NCBI GenBank assembly: GCA_948144175.1
Contig: CANXME010000900.1
Location: 1-64,000, forward strand
Direction: 5' to 3'
DNA: 64,000 nucleotides
Source of the DNA: Closterium sp. NIES-65
Taxonomy: Eukaryota; Streptophyta; Zygnematophyceae; Desmidiales; Closteriaceae
Numbering within the stretch: the stretch's first letter is position 1; the number at the start of each line of letters is the position of its first letter. The notes beneath the pieces are model-generated. The model ran no database searches. It had not been told where the DNA came from and saw only the letters and a program-made list of their open reading frames with translations. Shown in pieces: positions 37,649 to 51,345 of the stretch. A program made the translations under genes and the position numbers.

Positions 37649-38429
37649 TTTGCACACGCTAGGCCCTTGTTCTTGCAATTTTGCACACGCTATGCCCTTG
37701 TTCTTGCTATTTTGCACACGCTAGTTCCTTGTTGTTGCTATTTTGCACACGCTAGACCCTTGTTCTTGCAATTTTGCACACGATAGGCCCTTGTTCTTGC
37801 TATTTTGCACACGCTAGGCCCTTGTTCTTGCAATTTTGCACACGCTAGGCCCTTGTTCTTGCAATTTTGCACACGATAGGCCCTTGTTATTGCAATTTTG
37901 CACACACTAGGCCCTTGTTCTTGCAATTTTGCACACGCTAGGCCCTTGTTCTTGCTATTTTGCACACGCTAGACCCTTGTTCTTGCAATTTTGCACACGC
38001 TAGGCCCTTGTTCTTGCAATTTTGCACACGCTAGGCCCTTGTTCTTGCAATTTTGCACACACTAGGCCCTTGTTCTTGCAATTTTGCACACGCTAGGCCC
38101 TTGTTCTTGCTATTTTGCACACGCTAGACCCTTGTTTTTGCAATTTTGCACACGCTAGGCCCTTGTTCTTGCCAATTTGCACACGTTAGACCCTTGTTCT
38201 TGCAATTTTGCACACTTTAGACCCTTGTTCTTGCAATTTTCCACATGCTAGGCCCTTGTTCTTGCAATTTTGCACACGCTAGGCCCTTGTTCTTGCAATT
38301 TTGCACACGCTATGCCCTTGTTCTTGCTATTTTGCACACGCTAGACCCTTGTTCTTGCAATTTTGCACATGCTAGGCCCTTGTTCTTGCAAATTTGCACA
38401 CGCCTTGCCCTTGTTCTTGCAATTTTGCA

Positions 38430-40310
38430 CACGCTATGCCCATATTCTTGCAATTTTGCACACGCCTTGCCCTTGTTCTTGCAATTTTGCACACGCTATG
38501 CCCATATTCTTGCAATTTTGCACACGCCTTGCCCATGTTCTTGCAATTTTGCACACGCTAGGCCCTTGTTCTTGCTATTTTGCACACGCTAGACCCTTGT
38601 TCTTGCAATTTTGCACACGCTAGGCCCTTGTTCTTGCAATTTTGCACACGCTAGGCCCTTGTTCTTGCAATTTTGCACACGCTAGGCCCTTGTTCTTGCA
38701 ACTTAGCACACGCTAGGCCCTTTTTCTTGCAATTCTGCACACGCTAGGCCCTTGTTCTTGCTATTTTGCATACGCTACGCCCTTGTTCTTGCAGTTTTGC
38801 ACACGCCTTGCCCTTGTTCTTGCTATTTTGCACACGCTAGACCCTTGTTCTTGCAATTTTGCACACGCTAGGCCCTTGTTCTTGCAATTTTGCACACGCT
38901 AGGCCCTTGTTCTTGCAATTTTGCACACGCTAGGCCCTTGTTCTTGCAACTTAGCACACGCTAGGCCCTTGTTCTTGCAATTCTGCACACGCTAGGCCCT
39001 TGTTCTTGCTATTTTGCATACGCTACGCCCTTGTTCTTGCAGTTTTGCACACGCCTTGCCCTTGTTCTTGCTATTTTGCACACGCTAGGCCCTTGTTCTT
39101 GCAATTTTGCACACGCTATGCCCATATTCTTGCAATTTTGCACACGCCTTGCTCTTGTTCTTGCAATTTTGCACACGCTATGCCCATATTCTTGCAATTT
39201 TGCACACGCCTTGCCCATGTTCTTGCAATTTTGCACACGCTAGGCCCTTGTTCTTGCTATTTTGCACACGCTAGACCCTTGTTCTTGCAATTTTGCACAC
39301 GCTAGGCCCTTGTTCTTGCAATTTTGCACACGCTAGGCCCTTGTTCTTGCAATTTTGCACACGCTAGGCCCTTGTTCTTGCAACTTAGCACACGCTAGGC
39401 CCTTGTTCTTGCAATTCTGCACACGCTAGGCCCTTGTTCTTGCTATTTTGCATACGCTACGCCCTTGTTCTTGCAGTTTTGCACACGCCTTGCCCTTGTT
39501 CTTGCTATTTTGCACACGCTAGGCCCTTGTTTTTGCAATTTTGCACACGCTAGGCCCTTGTTCTTGCAATTTAGCACACGCTAGGCCCTTGTTCTTGCAA
39601 TTTTGCACACGCTAGGCCCTTGTTCTTGCAACTTAGCACACGCTAGGCCCTTGTTCTTGCAATTCTGCACACGCTAGGCCCTTGTTCTTGCTATTTTGCA
39701 TACGCTACGCCCTTGTTCTTGCAGTTTTGCACACGCCTTGCCCTTGTTCTTGCTATTTTGCACACGCTAGGCCCTTGTTCTTGCAATTTTGCACACGCTA
39801 TGCCCATATTCTTGCAATTTTGCACACGCCTTGCTCTTGTTCTTGCAATTTTGCACACGCTATGCCCATATTCTTGCAATTTTGCACACGCCTTGCCCAT
39901 GTTCTTGCAATTTTGCACACGCTAGGCCCTTGTTCTTGCTATTTTGCACACGCTAGACCCTTGTTCTTGCAATTTTGCACACGCTAGGCCCTTGTTCTTG
40001 CAATTTTGCACACGCTAGGCCCTTGTTCTTGCAATTTTGCACACGCTAGGCCCTTGTTCTTGCAACTTAGCACACGCTAGGCCCTTGTTCTTGCAATTCT
40101 GCACACGCTAGGCCCTTGTTCTTGCTATTTTGCATACGCTACGCCCTTGTTCTTGCAGTTTTGCACACGCCTTGCCCTTGTTCTTGCTATTTTGCACACG
40201 CTAGGCCCTTGTTTTTGCAATTTTGCACACGCTAGGCCCTTGTTCTTGCAATTTAGCACACGCTAGGCCCTTGTTCTTGCAATTTTGCACACGCTAGGCC
40301 CTTGTTCTTG
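38430..40310 (-). repeat. 682-bp HOR, about 2.8 tandem copies
   Basis: The variant CCCATATTCTTGC occurs at about 38440, 39122 and 39804, GCAACTTAGC at about 38698, 39380 and 40062, and GCAGTTTTGC at about 38791, 39040, 39473, 39722 and 40155. The main spacing is exactly 682 bp (22 x 31). There is a nested 248-249 bp spacing (8 x 31) within each copy. The second and third copies are almost identical, including several single-base variants, so this is one of the most recent amplifications in the window. Confidence 0.88.
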
Positions 40311-43300
40311 CTATTTTGCACATGCTAGACCCTTGTTCTTGCAATTTTGCACGCGCTAGGCCCTTGTTCTTGCAAGTTTGCACACGCTAGACCCTTGTTA
40401 TTGTAATTTTGCACACGCTAGGCCCTTGTTCTTGCAATTTTGCACACGCTAGGCCATTGTTCTTGCAATTTTGCACACGCTAGGCCCTTGATCTTGCAAT
40501 TCTGCACACGCTAGGCCCTTGTTCTTGCTATTTTGTACATGCTAGACCTTTGTTCTTGCAATTTTGCACACGCCTTGCCCTTGTTCTTGCTATTTTGCAC
40601 ACGCTAGGCCGTTGTTCTTGCAATTTTTCACACGCTAGGCCCTTGTTCTTGCTATTTTGCACACGCTAGGCCCTTGTTATTGCAATTTAGCACACGCTAG
40701 GACCTTGTTCTTGCAATTCTGCACACGCTAGGTCCTTGTTCTAGCTATTTTGCATACGCTAGACCCTTGTTCTTGCAATTTTGCACACGCTAGGCCCTTG
40801 TTCTTGCTAATTTGCACACGCTAGACCCTTGTTCTTGCAATTTTGCACACATTAGGCCCTTGTTCTTGCAATTTTGCACACGCTAGACCTTTGTTCTTGC
40901 AATTTTGCACATGCTAGGCCCTTGTTCTTGCAATTTTGCACACGCTAGGCCCTTGTTCTTGCTATTTTGGACACGCTAGGCCCTTGTTCTTGCAATTTTG
41001 CACACGCTAGGCCCTTGTTCTTGCAATTTTGCACACACAAGGCCCTTGTTCTTGCAATTTTGCACACGTTAGGCCCTTGTTTTTGCAATTTTGCACACGA
41101 TAGGCCCTTGTTCTTGCTATTTTGCACACGCTAGGCCCTTGTTCTTGCAATTTTGCACACGCTAGGCCCTTGTTCTTGCAATTTTGCACACGCTAGGCCC
41201 TTGTTCTTGCAATTTTGCACACGCTAGGCCCTTTTTCTTGCTATTTTGCACACGCTAGACCCTTGTTCTTGCAATTTTGCATACGCTAGGCCCTTGTTCT
41301 TGCTATTTTGCACACGCTAGGCCCTTGTTATTGCAATTTTGCACACGCTAGGCCCTTGTTCTTGCAATTTTGCACACGCTAGGCCCTTGTTCTTGCTATT
41401 TTGCACACGCTAGACCCTTGTTCTTGCAATTTTGCATACGCTAGGCCCTTGCTCTTGCACTTTAGTACACGCTAGACCCTTGTTCTTCCAATTTTGCACA
41501 CGCTATGCCCTTGGTTTTGCTATTTTGCACACGTTAGACCCTTGATCTTGCGATTTTGCACACGCCAGGCCCTTGTTCTTGCAATTTTGCACACGCTAGG
41601 CCCTTGTTATTGCAATTTTGCACACGCTATGCCCTTGTTCTTGCTTTTTTGCACACGCTAGACCTTTGTTCTTGCAATTTTGCACATGCTAGGCCCTTGT
41701 TCTTGCAATTTTGCACACGCCTTGCCCTTGTTCTTGCAATTTTGCACACGCTATGCCCTTATTCTTGCAATTTGCACACGCCTTGCCCTTGTTCTTGCTA
41801 TTTTGCACACGCTAGGCCCTTGTTCTTGCAATTTTGCACACGCTAGGCCCTTGTTCTTGCAATTTTGCACACGCCAGGCCCTTGTTCTTGCAATTTTGCA
41901 CACGCTAGGCCCTTGTTCTTGCAATTTTGCACACGCTATGCCCTTGTTCTTGCTATTTTGCACACGCTAGACTCTTGTTCTGGCTATTTTGCACACGCTA
42001 GACCCTTGTTCTTGCAATTTTGCACACTCTAGGCCCTTGTTCTTGCTATTTTGCAAACGCTAGGCCCTTGTTCTTGCAATTTTGCACACGCTAGGCCCTT
42101 GTTCTTGCAATTTTGCACGCGATAGGCCCTTGTTCTTGCAATTTTGCACACGCTAGGCCCTTGTTCTTGCTATTTTGCACACGCTAGACCCTTGTTTTTG
42201 CAATTTTGCACACGCTAGGCCCTTGTTCTTGCAATTTTGCACACGCTAGGCCCTTGCTCTTGCAATTTCGCACACGCTAGGCCCTTGCTCTTGCAATTTT
42301 GCACACGCTAGACCCTTGTTCTTCCAATTTTGCACACGCTATGCCCTTGTTCTTGCTATTTTGCACACGTTAGACCCTTGTTCTTGCAATTTTGCACACG
42401 CTAGGCCCTTGTTCTTGCAATTTTGCACACGCTCGGCCCTTGTTCTTGCAATTTTGCACACGCTAGGCCCTTGTTATTGCAATTTTGCACACGCTATGCC
42501 CTTGTTCTTGCTATTTTGCACACGCTAGACCTTTGTTCTTGCAATTTTGCACATGCTAGGCCCTTGTTCTTGCAATTTTGCACACGCCTTGCCCTTGTTC
42601 TTGCAATTTTGCACACGCTAGGCCCTTGTTCTTGCAATTTTGCACACGCTAGGCCTTTGTTCTTGCAATTTTGCACACGCTAGGCCCTTGTTCTTGCAAT
42701 TTAGCACACGCTAGGCCCTTAATCTTGCAATTCTGCACACGCTAGGCCCTTGTTCTTGCTATTTTGCACACGCTAGGCCCTTGTTCTTGCTATTTTGCAC
42801 ACGCTAGACCCTTGTTCTTGCAATTTTGCACACGCTAGGCCCTTGTTCTTGCAATTTTGCACACGCTATGCCCTTGCTCTTGCTATTTTGCACACGCTAG
42901 ACCCTTGTTCTTGCTATTTTGCACACGCTAGACCCTTGTTCTTGCAATTTTGCACACGCTAGGCCCTTGTTCTTGCTATTTTGCACACGCTAGGCCCTGG
43001 TTCTTGCAATTTTGCATACGCTAGGCCCTTGTTCTTGCAATTTTGCATACGCTAGGCCCTTGTTCTTGCAATTTTGCACACGCTAGGCCCTTGTTCTTGC
43101 AATTTTGCACACGCTAGGCCCTTGTTCTTGCTATTTTGCACACGCTAGACCCTTGTTCTTGCAATTTTGCACACGCTAGGCCCTTGTTCTTGCAATTTTG
43201 CACATGCTAGGCCCTTGCTCTTGCAATTTTGCACACGCTAGACCCTTGTTCTTCCAATTTTGCACACGCTATGCCTTGTTCTTGCTATTTTGCACACGTT

Positions 43301-44159
43301 AGACACGTGTTCTTGCAATTTTGCACACGCTAAGCCCTTGTTCTTGCAATTTTGCACACGCTAGGCCCTTGTTCTTGCAATTTTGCACACGCTAGGCCCT
43401 TGTTCTTGCAATTTTGCACACGCTATGCCCTTGTTCTTGCTATTTTGCACACGCTAGACCCTTGTTCTTGCAATTTTGCACATGCTAGGCCCTTGTTCTT
43501 GCAATTTTGCACACGCTAGGCCCTTGTTCTTGCAATTTAGCACACGCTAGGCCCTTCTTCTTGCAATTCTGCACACGCTAGGCCCTTGTTCTTGCAATTT
43601 TGCACACGCTAGGCCCTTGTTCTTGCAATTTTGCACACGCTAGGCCCTTTCTCTTGCAATTTTGCACACGCTAGACCCTTGTTCTTCCAATTTTGCACAC
43701 GCTATGTCTTGTTCTTGCTATTTTGCACACGTTAGACACTTGTTCTTGCAATTTTGAACACGCTAAGCCCTTGTTCTTGCAATTTTGCACACGCTAGGCC
43801 CTTGTTCTTGCAATTTTGCACACGCTAGGTCCTTGTTCTTGCAATTTTGCACACGCTATGCCCTTGTTCTTGCTATTTTGCACACGCTAGACCCTTGTTC
43901 TTGCAATTTTGCACACGCTAGGCCCTTGTTCTTGCAATTTTGCACACGCTAGGCCCTTGTTCTTGCAATTTAGCACACGCTAGGCCCTTCTTCTTGCAAT
44001 TCTGCACACGCTAGGCCCTTGTTCTTGCAATTTTGCACACGCTAGGCCCTTGTTCTTGCTATTTTGCACATGCTATGCCCTTATTCTTGCAATTTTGCAC
44101 ACGCCTTGCCCTTGTTCTTGCTGTTTTGCACACGCTACGCCCTTGTTCTTGCAATTTTG

Positions 44160-46340
44160 CACACGCTAGGCCCTTGTTCTTGCTATTTTGCACACGCTAG
44201 ACCCTTGTTCTTGCAATTTTGCACACGCTAGGCCCTTGTTCTTGCAATTTTGCACACGATATGCCCTTATTCTTGCAATTTTGCACACGCCTTGCCCTTG
44301 TTCTTGCTATTTTGCACATGCTAGGCCCTTGTTCTTGCAATTTTGCACACGCTAGGCCCTTGTTCTTGCTATTTTGCACATGCTAGACCCTTGTTCTTGC
44401 AATTTTGCACACGCTAGGCCCTTGTTCTTGGAATTTTGCACACGCTAGGCCCTTGTTCTTGCAATTTTGCACACGCTAGGCCCTTGTTCTTGCAATTTAG
44501 CACACGCTAGGCCCTTGTTCTTGCTATTCTGCACACGCTAGGCCCTTGCTCTTGATATTTTGCACACGCTAGGCCCTTGTTCTTGCTATTTTGCACACGC
44601 TCGACCCTTGTTCTTGCAATTTTGCACACGCTATGCCCTTGTTCTTGCTATTTTGCACACGCTAGGCCCTTGTTCTTGCAATTTAGCACACGCTAGGCCC
44701 TTGTTCTTGCAATTCTGCACACGCTAGGCCCTTGTTCTTGCTATTTTGCACACGCTAGACCCTTGTTCTTGCAATTTTGCACACGCTAGGCCCTTGTTCT
44801 TGCAATTTTGCACACGCTAGGCCCTTGTTCTTGCAATTTTGCACACGCTAGGCCCTTGTTCTTGCAATTTTGCACACGCTATGCCCTTGTTCTTGCTATT
44901 TTGCACACGCTAGACCCTTGTTCTTGCTATTTTGCACACGCTAGACCCTTGTTCTTGCAATTTTGCACACGCTAGGCCCTTGTTCTTGCTATTTTGCACA
45001 CGCTAGGCCCTGGTTCTTGCAATTTAGCACACGCTAGGCCCTTCTTCGTGCTATTCTGCACACGCTAGGCCTTTGCTCTTGCTATTTTGCACACGCTAGG
45101 CCCTTGTTCTTGCTATTTTGCACACGCTCGACCCTTGTTCTTGCAATTTTGCACACGCTAGGCCCTTGTTCTTGCAATTTTGCACACGCTAGACCCTTGT
45201 TCTTGCAATTTTGCACACGCTAGGCCCTTGTTCTTGCAATTTAGCACACGCTAGGCCCTTCTTCTTGCAATTCTGCACACGCTAGGCCCTTGTTCTTGCA
45301 ATTTTGCACACGCTAGGCCCTTGTTCTTGCTATTTTGCACATGCTATGCCCTTATTCTTGCAATTTTGCACACGCCTTGCCCTTGTTCTTGCTGTTTTGC
45401 ACACGCTAGGCCCTTGTTCTTGCAATTTTGCACACGCTAGGCCCTTGTTCTTGCTATTTTGCACACGCTAGACCCTTGTTCTTGCAATTTTGCACACGCT
45501 AGGCCCTTGTTCTTGCAATTTTGCACACGCTATGCCCTTATTCTTGCAATTTTGCACACGCCTTGCCCTTGTTCTTGCTATTTTGCACATGCTAGGCCCT
45601 TGTTCTTGCAATTTTGCACACGCTAGGCCCTTGTTCTTGCTATTTTGCACATGCTAGACCCTTGTTCTTGCAATTTTGCACACGCTAGGCCCTTGTTCTT
45701 GGAATTTTGCACACGCTAGGCCCTTGTTCTTGCAATTTTGCACACGCTAGGCTCTTGTTCTTGCAATTTAGCACACGCTAGGCCCTTCTTCGTGCTATTC
45801 TGCACACGCTAGGCCCTTGCTCTTGCTATTTTGCACACGCTAGGCCCTTGTTCTTGCTATTTTGCACACGCTCGACCCTTGTTCTTGCAATTTTGCACAC
45901 GCCTTGCCCTTGTTCTTGCTATTTTGCACACGCTAGGCCCTTGTTCTTGCAATTTAGCACACGCTAGGCCCTTGTTCTTGCAATTCTGCACACGCTAGGC
46001 CCTTGTTCTTGCTATTTTGCACACGCTAGACCCTTGTTCTTGCAATTTTGCACACGCTAGGCCCTTGTTCTTGCAATTTTGCACACGCTAGACCCTTGTT
46101 TTTGCAATTTTGCACACGCTATGCCCTTGTTCTTGCAATTCTGCACACGCTAGACCCTTGTTCTTGCAATTTTGCACACGCTAGGCCCTTGTTCCTGCAA
46201 TTTTTCACACGCTATGCCCTTATTCTTGCAATTTTGCACACGCCTTGCCCTTGTTCTTGCTATTTTGCACACGCTAGGCCTTTGTTCTTGCAATTTTGCA
46301 CATGCTAGGCCCTTGTTCTTGCTATTTTGCACACGCTAGA
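44160..46340 (-). repeat. HORs of 1271 and 682 bp in A'
   Basis: A marker series (CTAGACCC, CTATGCCCTTATTC, CGCCTTGCCC, CACATGCTAGG) lies at 44197-44379, again at 45468-45650 (offset 1271 = 41 x 31) and, more diverged, at 46150-46332 (offset 682 = 22 x 31). A fourth, diverged copy is near 47264. The offset from the third is two bases short of 36 monomers, matching one-base losses such as GCTATGCCTTG at about 46842. Confidence 0.8.
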
Positions 46341-48927
46341 CCCTTGTTCTTGCAATTTTGCACACGCTAGGCACTTGTTCTTGCAATTTTGCACACGCTA
46401 GGCCCTTGTTCTTGCAATTTTGCACACGCTAGGCCCTTGTTCTTGCAATTTAGCACACGCTAGGCCTTTCTTCTTGCAATTCTGCACACGCTAGGCCCTT
46501 GCTCTTGCTATTTTGCACACGCTAGGCCCTTGTTCTTGCTATTTTGCACACGCTCGACCCTTGTTCTTGCAATTTTGCACACGCCTTGCCCTTGTTCTTG
46601 CTATTTTGCATACGCTAGGCCCTTGTTCTTGCAATTTTGCACACGCTAGGCCCTTGTTCTTGCTATTTTGCACACGCTAGACCCTTGTTCTTGCAATTTT
46701 GCACACGCTAGGCCCTTGTTCTTGCAATTTTGCACACGCTAGGCCGTTGTTCTTGCAATTTTGCACACGCTAGGCCCTTGCTTTTGCAATTTTGCACACG
46801 CTAGACCCTTGTTCTTGCAATTTTGCACACGCTATGCCTTGTTCTTGCTATTTTGCACACGTTAGACACTTGTTCTTACAATTTTGCACACGCTAAGACG
46901 TTGTTCTTGCAATTTTGCACACGCTAGGCCCTTGTTCTTGCAATTTTGCACACGCTAGGCCCTTGTTCTTGCAATTTTGCACACGTTATGCCCTTGTTCT
47001 TGCTATTTTGCACACGCTAGGCCCTTATTCTTGCAATTTAGCACACGCTAGGCCCTTCTTTTTGCAATTCTTCACAAGCTAGGCCCTTGTTCTTGCAATT
47101 TTGCACCACTAGGCCCTTGTTCTTTCTATTTTGCACACGCTATGCCCTTATTCTTGCAATTTTGCACACGCCTTGCCCTTGTTCTTGCTATTTTGCACAC
47201 GCTAGGCCCTTGTTCTTGCACTTTTGCACACGCTAGGCCCTTGTTCTTGCTATTTTGCACACGCTAGACCCTTGTTCTTGCAATTTTGCACACGCTAGGC
47301 CCTTGTTCTTGCAAGTTTGCACACGCTGTGCCCTTATTATTGCAATTTTGCACACGCCTTGCCCTTGTTCTTGCTATTTTGCACACTCTAGGCCCTTGTT
47401 CTTGCAATTTTGCACACGCTAGGCCCTTGTTCTTGCTATTTTGCACACACTAGACCCTTGTTCTTGCAATTTTGCACACGCTAGGCCCTTGTTCTTGCAA
47501 TTTTGCACACGCTAGGCCCTTGTTCTTGCAATTTATCACACGCTAGGCCCTTCTTCTTGCAATTCTGCACACACTAGGCACTTGCTCTTGCTATTTTGCA
47601 CACGCTAGGCCCTTGTTCTTGCTATTTTGCACACGCTTGACCCTTGTTCTTGCAATTTTGCACACGCCTTGCCCTTGTTCTTGCTATTTTGCACACGCTA
47701 GGCCCTTGTTCTTGCAATTTTGCACACGCTAGGCCCTTGTTCTTGCTATTCTGCACACGCTAGACCCTTGTTCTTGCAATTTTGCACACGCTAGGCCCTT
47801 GTTCTTGCAATTTTGCACACGCTAGGCCCTTGCTCTTGCAATTTTGCACACGCTAGACTCATGTTCTTGCAATTTTGCACACGCTATGCCTTGTTCTTGC
47901 TATTTTGCACACGTTAGACCCTTGTTCTTGCAATTTTGCACACGCTAGGCCCTTGTTCTTGCAATTTTGCACACGCTAGGCCCTTGTTCTTGCAATTTTG
48001 CACACGCTAGGCCCTTGTTCTTGCAATTTTGCACACGCTATGCCCTTATTCTTGCTATTTTGCACACGATAGACCCCTGTTCTTGCAATTTTGCACATGC
48101 TAGGCCCTTGTTTTTGCAATTTTGCGCACGCCTTGCCTTTGTTCTTGCAATTTTGCACACGCTATGCCCTTATTCTTGCAATTTTGCACACGCCTTGCCC
48201 TTGTTATTGCTATTTTGTACACGCTAGGCCCTTGTTCTTGCAATTTTGCACACGCTAGGCCCTTGTTCTTGCTATTTTGCACACGCTAGACCCTTGTTCT
48301 TGCAATTTTGCACACGCTAGGCCCTTGTTCTTGCAATTCTGCACACGCTAGGCCCTTGTTCTTGCTAATTTGCACACGCTAGGCCCTTGTTCTTGCTATT
48401 TTGCACACGCTCGACCCTTGTTCTTGCAATTTTGCACACGCCTTGCCCTTGTTCTTGCTTTTTTGCGCACGCTAGGCCCTTGTTCTTGCAATTTTGCACA
48501 CGCTAGGCACTTGTTCTTGCTATTTTGCACACGCTAGACCCTTGTTCTTGCAATTTTGCACACGCTAGGCCCTTGTTCTTGCTATTTTGCACACGCTAGG
48601 CCCTTGTTCTTGCAATTTTGCACACACTAGGCCCTTGTTCTTGCAATTTTGCACATGCTAGGCCCTTGTTCTTGCGATTTTGCACACGCTAGAACCTTGT
48701 TCTTGCAATTTTGCACACGCTACGCCCTTGTTCTTGCTATTTTGCACACGCTAGACCCTTGTTCTTGCTATTTTGCACACACTAGGCCCTTGTTCTTGCA
48801 ATTTTGCACACGCTAGACCCTTGTTGTTGAAATTTTGCATACGCTAGGCCTTTGTTCTTGCAATTTTGCATACGCTAGGCCCATGTTCTTGCTATTTTGC
48901 ACACGCTAGACCCTTGTTCTTGCAATT

Positions 48928-50830
48928 TTGCACACGCTAGGCCCTTGTTCTTGCTATTTTGCACATGTTAGACCCTTGTTCTTGCAATTTTGCACACGCC
49001 TTGCCCTTGTTCTTGCAATTTTGCACACGCTATGCCCTTATTCTTGCAATCTTGCATATGCCTTGCTCTTGTTTTTGCAATTTTGCACACGCCTTGCCCT
49101 TGTTCTTGCTATTTTGCACACGCTAGACCCTTGTTCTTGCAATTTTGCACACACTACGCCCTTGTTCTTTCAATTTTGCACACGCCTTACCCTTGTTCTT
49201 GCTATTTTGCACACGCTAGGCCCTTGTTCTTGCAATTTTGCACACGCTAGGCCCTTGTTCTTGCTATTTTGCACACGCTAGGCCCTTGTTCTTGCAATTT
49301 TGCACACGCTAGGCCCTTGTTCTTGCTATTTTGCACACGCTAGGCCCTTGTTCTTGCAATTTAGCACACGCTAGGCCCTTGTTCTTGCAATTTTGCACAC
49401 GCTAGGCCCTTGTTCTTGCTATTTTGCACACGCTAGGCCCTTGTTCTTGCAATTTTGCACACGCTAGGCCCTTGTTCTTGCAATTTTGCACACGCTAAAC
49501 CCTTGTTCTTGCAATTTTGCACACGCTAGGCCCTTGTTCTTGCTATTTTGCACACGCTAGTCCCTTGTTCTTGCAATTTTGCACACACTAGGCCCTTGTT
49601 CTTGCAATTTTGCACACGCTAGGCCCTTGTTCTTGCTATTTTGCACACGCTAGAACCTTGTTCTTGCAATTTTGCACACGCTGGGCCCTTGTTCTTGCTA
49701 TTTTGCACACGCTAGACCCTTGTTCTTGCTATTTTGCACACACTAGGCCCTTGTTCTTGCTATTTTGCACACGCTAGACCCTTGTTCTTGCAATTTTGCA
49801 CACGCTAGGCCCTTGTTCTTGCTATTTTGCACACGCTAGACTCTTGTTATTGCAATTTTGTACACGCTAGGCCCTTGTTCTTGCTATTTTGCACATGCTA
49901 GACCCTTGTTCTTGCAATTTTGCACACGCCTTGCCCTTGTTCTTGCAATTTTGCACACGCTATGCCCTTATTCTTGCAATTTTGCACACGCCTTGCCCTT
50001 GTTCTTGCAATTTTGCACACGCCTTGCCCTTGTTCTTGCTATTTTGCACACGCTAGACCCTTGTTCTTGCAATTTTGCACACACTACGCCCTTGTTCTTG
50101 CAATTCTGCACACGCCTTGCCCTTGTTCTTGCTATTTTGCACACGCTAGGCCCTTGTTCTTGCAATTTTTTCACACGCTAGGCCCTTGTTCTTGCTATTT
50201 TGCACACGCTAGGCCCTTGTTCTTGCAATTTTGCACACGCTAGGCCCTTGTTCTTGCTATTTTGCACACGCTAGGCCCTTGTTCTTGCAATTTAGCACAC
50301 GCTAGGCCCTTGTTCTTGCAATTTTGCACACGCTAGGCCCTTGTTCTTGCTATTTTGCACACGCTAGACCCTTGTTCTTGCAATTTTGCACACGCTAGGC
50401 CCTTGTTCTTGCTATTTTGCACACGCTAGACCCTTGTTCTTGCAATTTTGCACACACTAGGCCCTTGTTCTTGCAAATTTGCATACGCTAGACCCTTGTT
50501 CTTGCAATTTTGCACACGCTATGCCCTTGTTCTTGCAATTTTGCACACGCTAGGCCCTTGTTCTTGCAATTTTGCACACGCTAGGCTCTTGTTATTGCTA
50601 TTTTGCACACGCTAGGCCCTTGTTCTTGCAATTGTGCACACACTAGGCCCTTCTTCTTGCAAATTTGCACACGCTAGACCCTTGTTCTTGCAATTTTGCA
50701 CACGCTATGCCCTTGTTCTTGCAATTTTGCACACGCTAGGCGCTTGTTCTTGCTATTTTGCACACGCTAGACCCTTGTTCTTGCAATTTTGCACACGCTA
50801 GGCCCTTGTTCTTGCAATTTTGCACACGCT
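48928..50830 (-). repeat. 930-bp HOR in A'
   Basis: The segment beginning near 48928 and that beginning near 49858 share the same order of variants (CGCCTTGCCC, CTATGCCCTTATTC, CACACTACGCCC, then CGCCTTGCCC or CCTTACCC) at an offset of 930 bp = 30 x 31. A third partial copy starts near 50882, 1024 bp later (33 x 31 plus 1). One extra T is visible at about 50166 (CAATTTTTTCACACG). Confidence 0.82.
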
Positions 50831-51345
50831 AGGCCCTTGCTCTTGCAATTTTGCACACGCTAGACCCTTGTTCTTGCAATTTTGCACACGCTAGGCCCTT
50901 GTTCTTGCTATTTTGAACACGCTAGACCCTTGTTCTTGCAATTTTGCACACGCCTTGCCCTTGTTCTTGCTAGTTTGCACACGCTAGACCCTTGTTCTTG
51001 CAATTTTGCACACACTACGCCCTTGTTCTTGCAATTTTGCACACGCCTTGCCCTTGTTCTTGCTATTTTGCACACGCTAGGACCTTGTTCTTGCAATTTT
51101 GCACACGCTAGGCCCTTGTTCTTGGTATTTTGCACACGCTAGGCCCTTGTTCTTGCAATTTTGCACACGCTAGGCCCTTGTTCTTGCTATTTTGCACACG
51201 CTAGGCCCTTGCTCTTGCAATTTAGCACACGCTAGGCCCTTGTTCTTGCAATTTTGCACACGCTAGGCTCTTGTTCTTGCTATTTTGCACATGCTAGACC
51301 CTTGTTCTTGCAATTTTGCACACGCTAGGCCCTTGTTCTTGCTGT

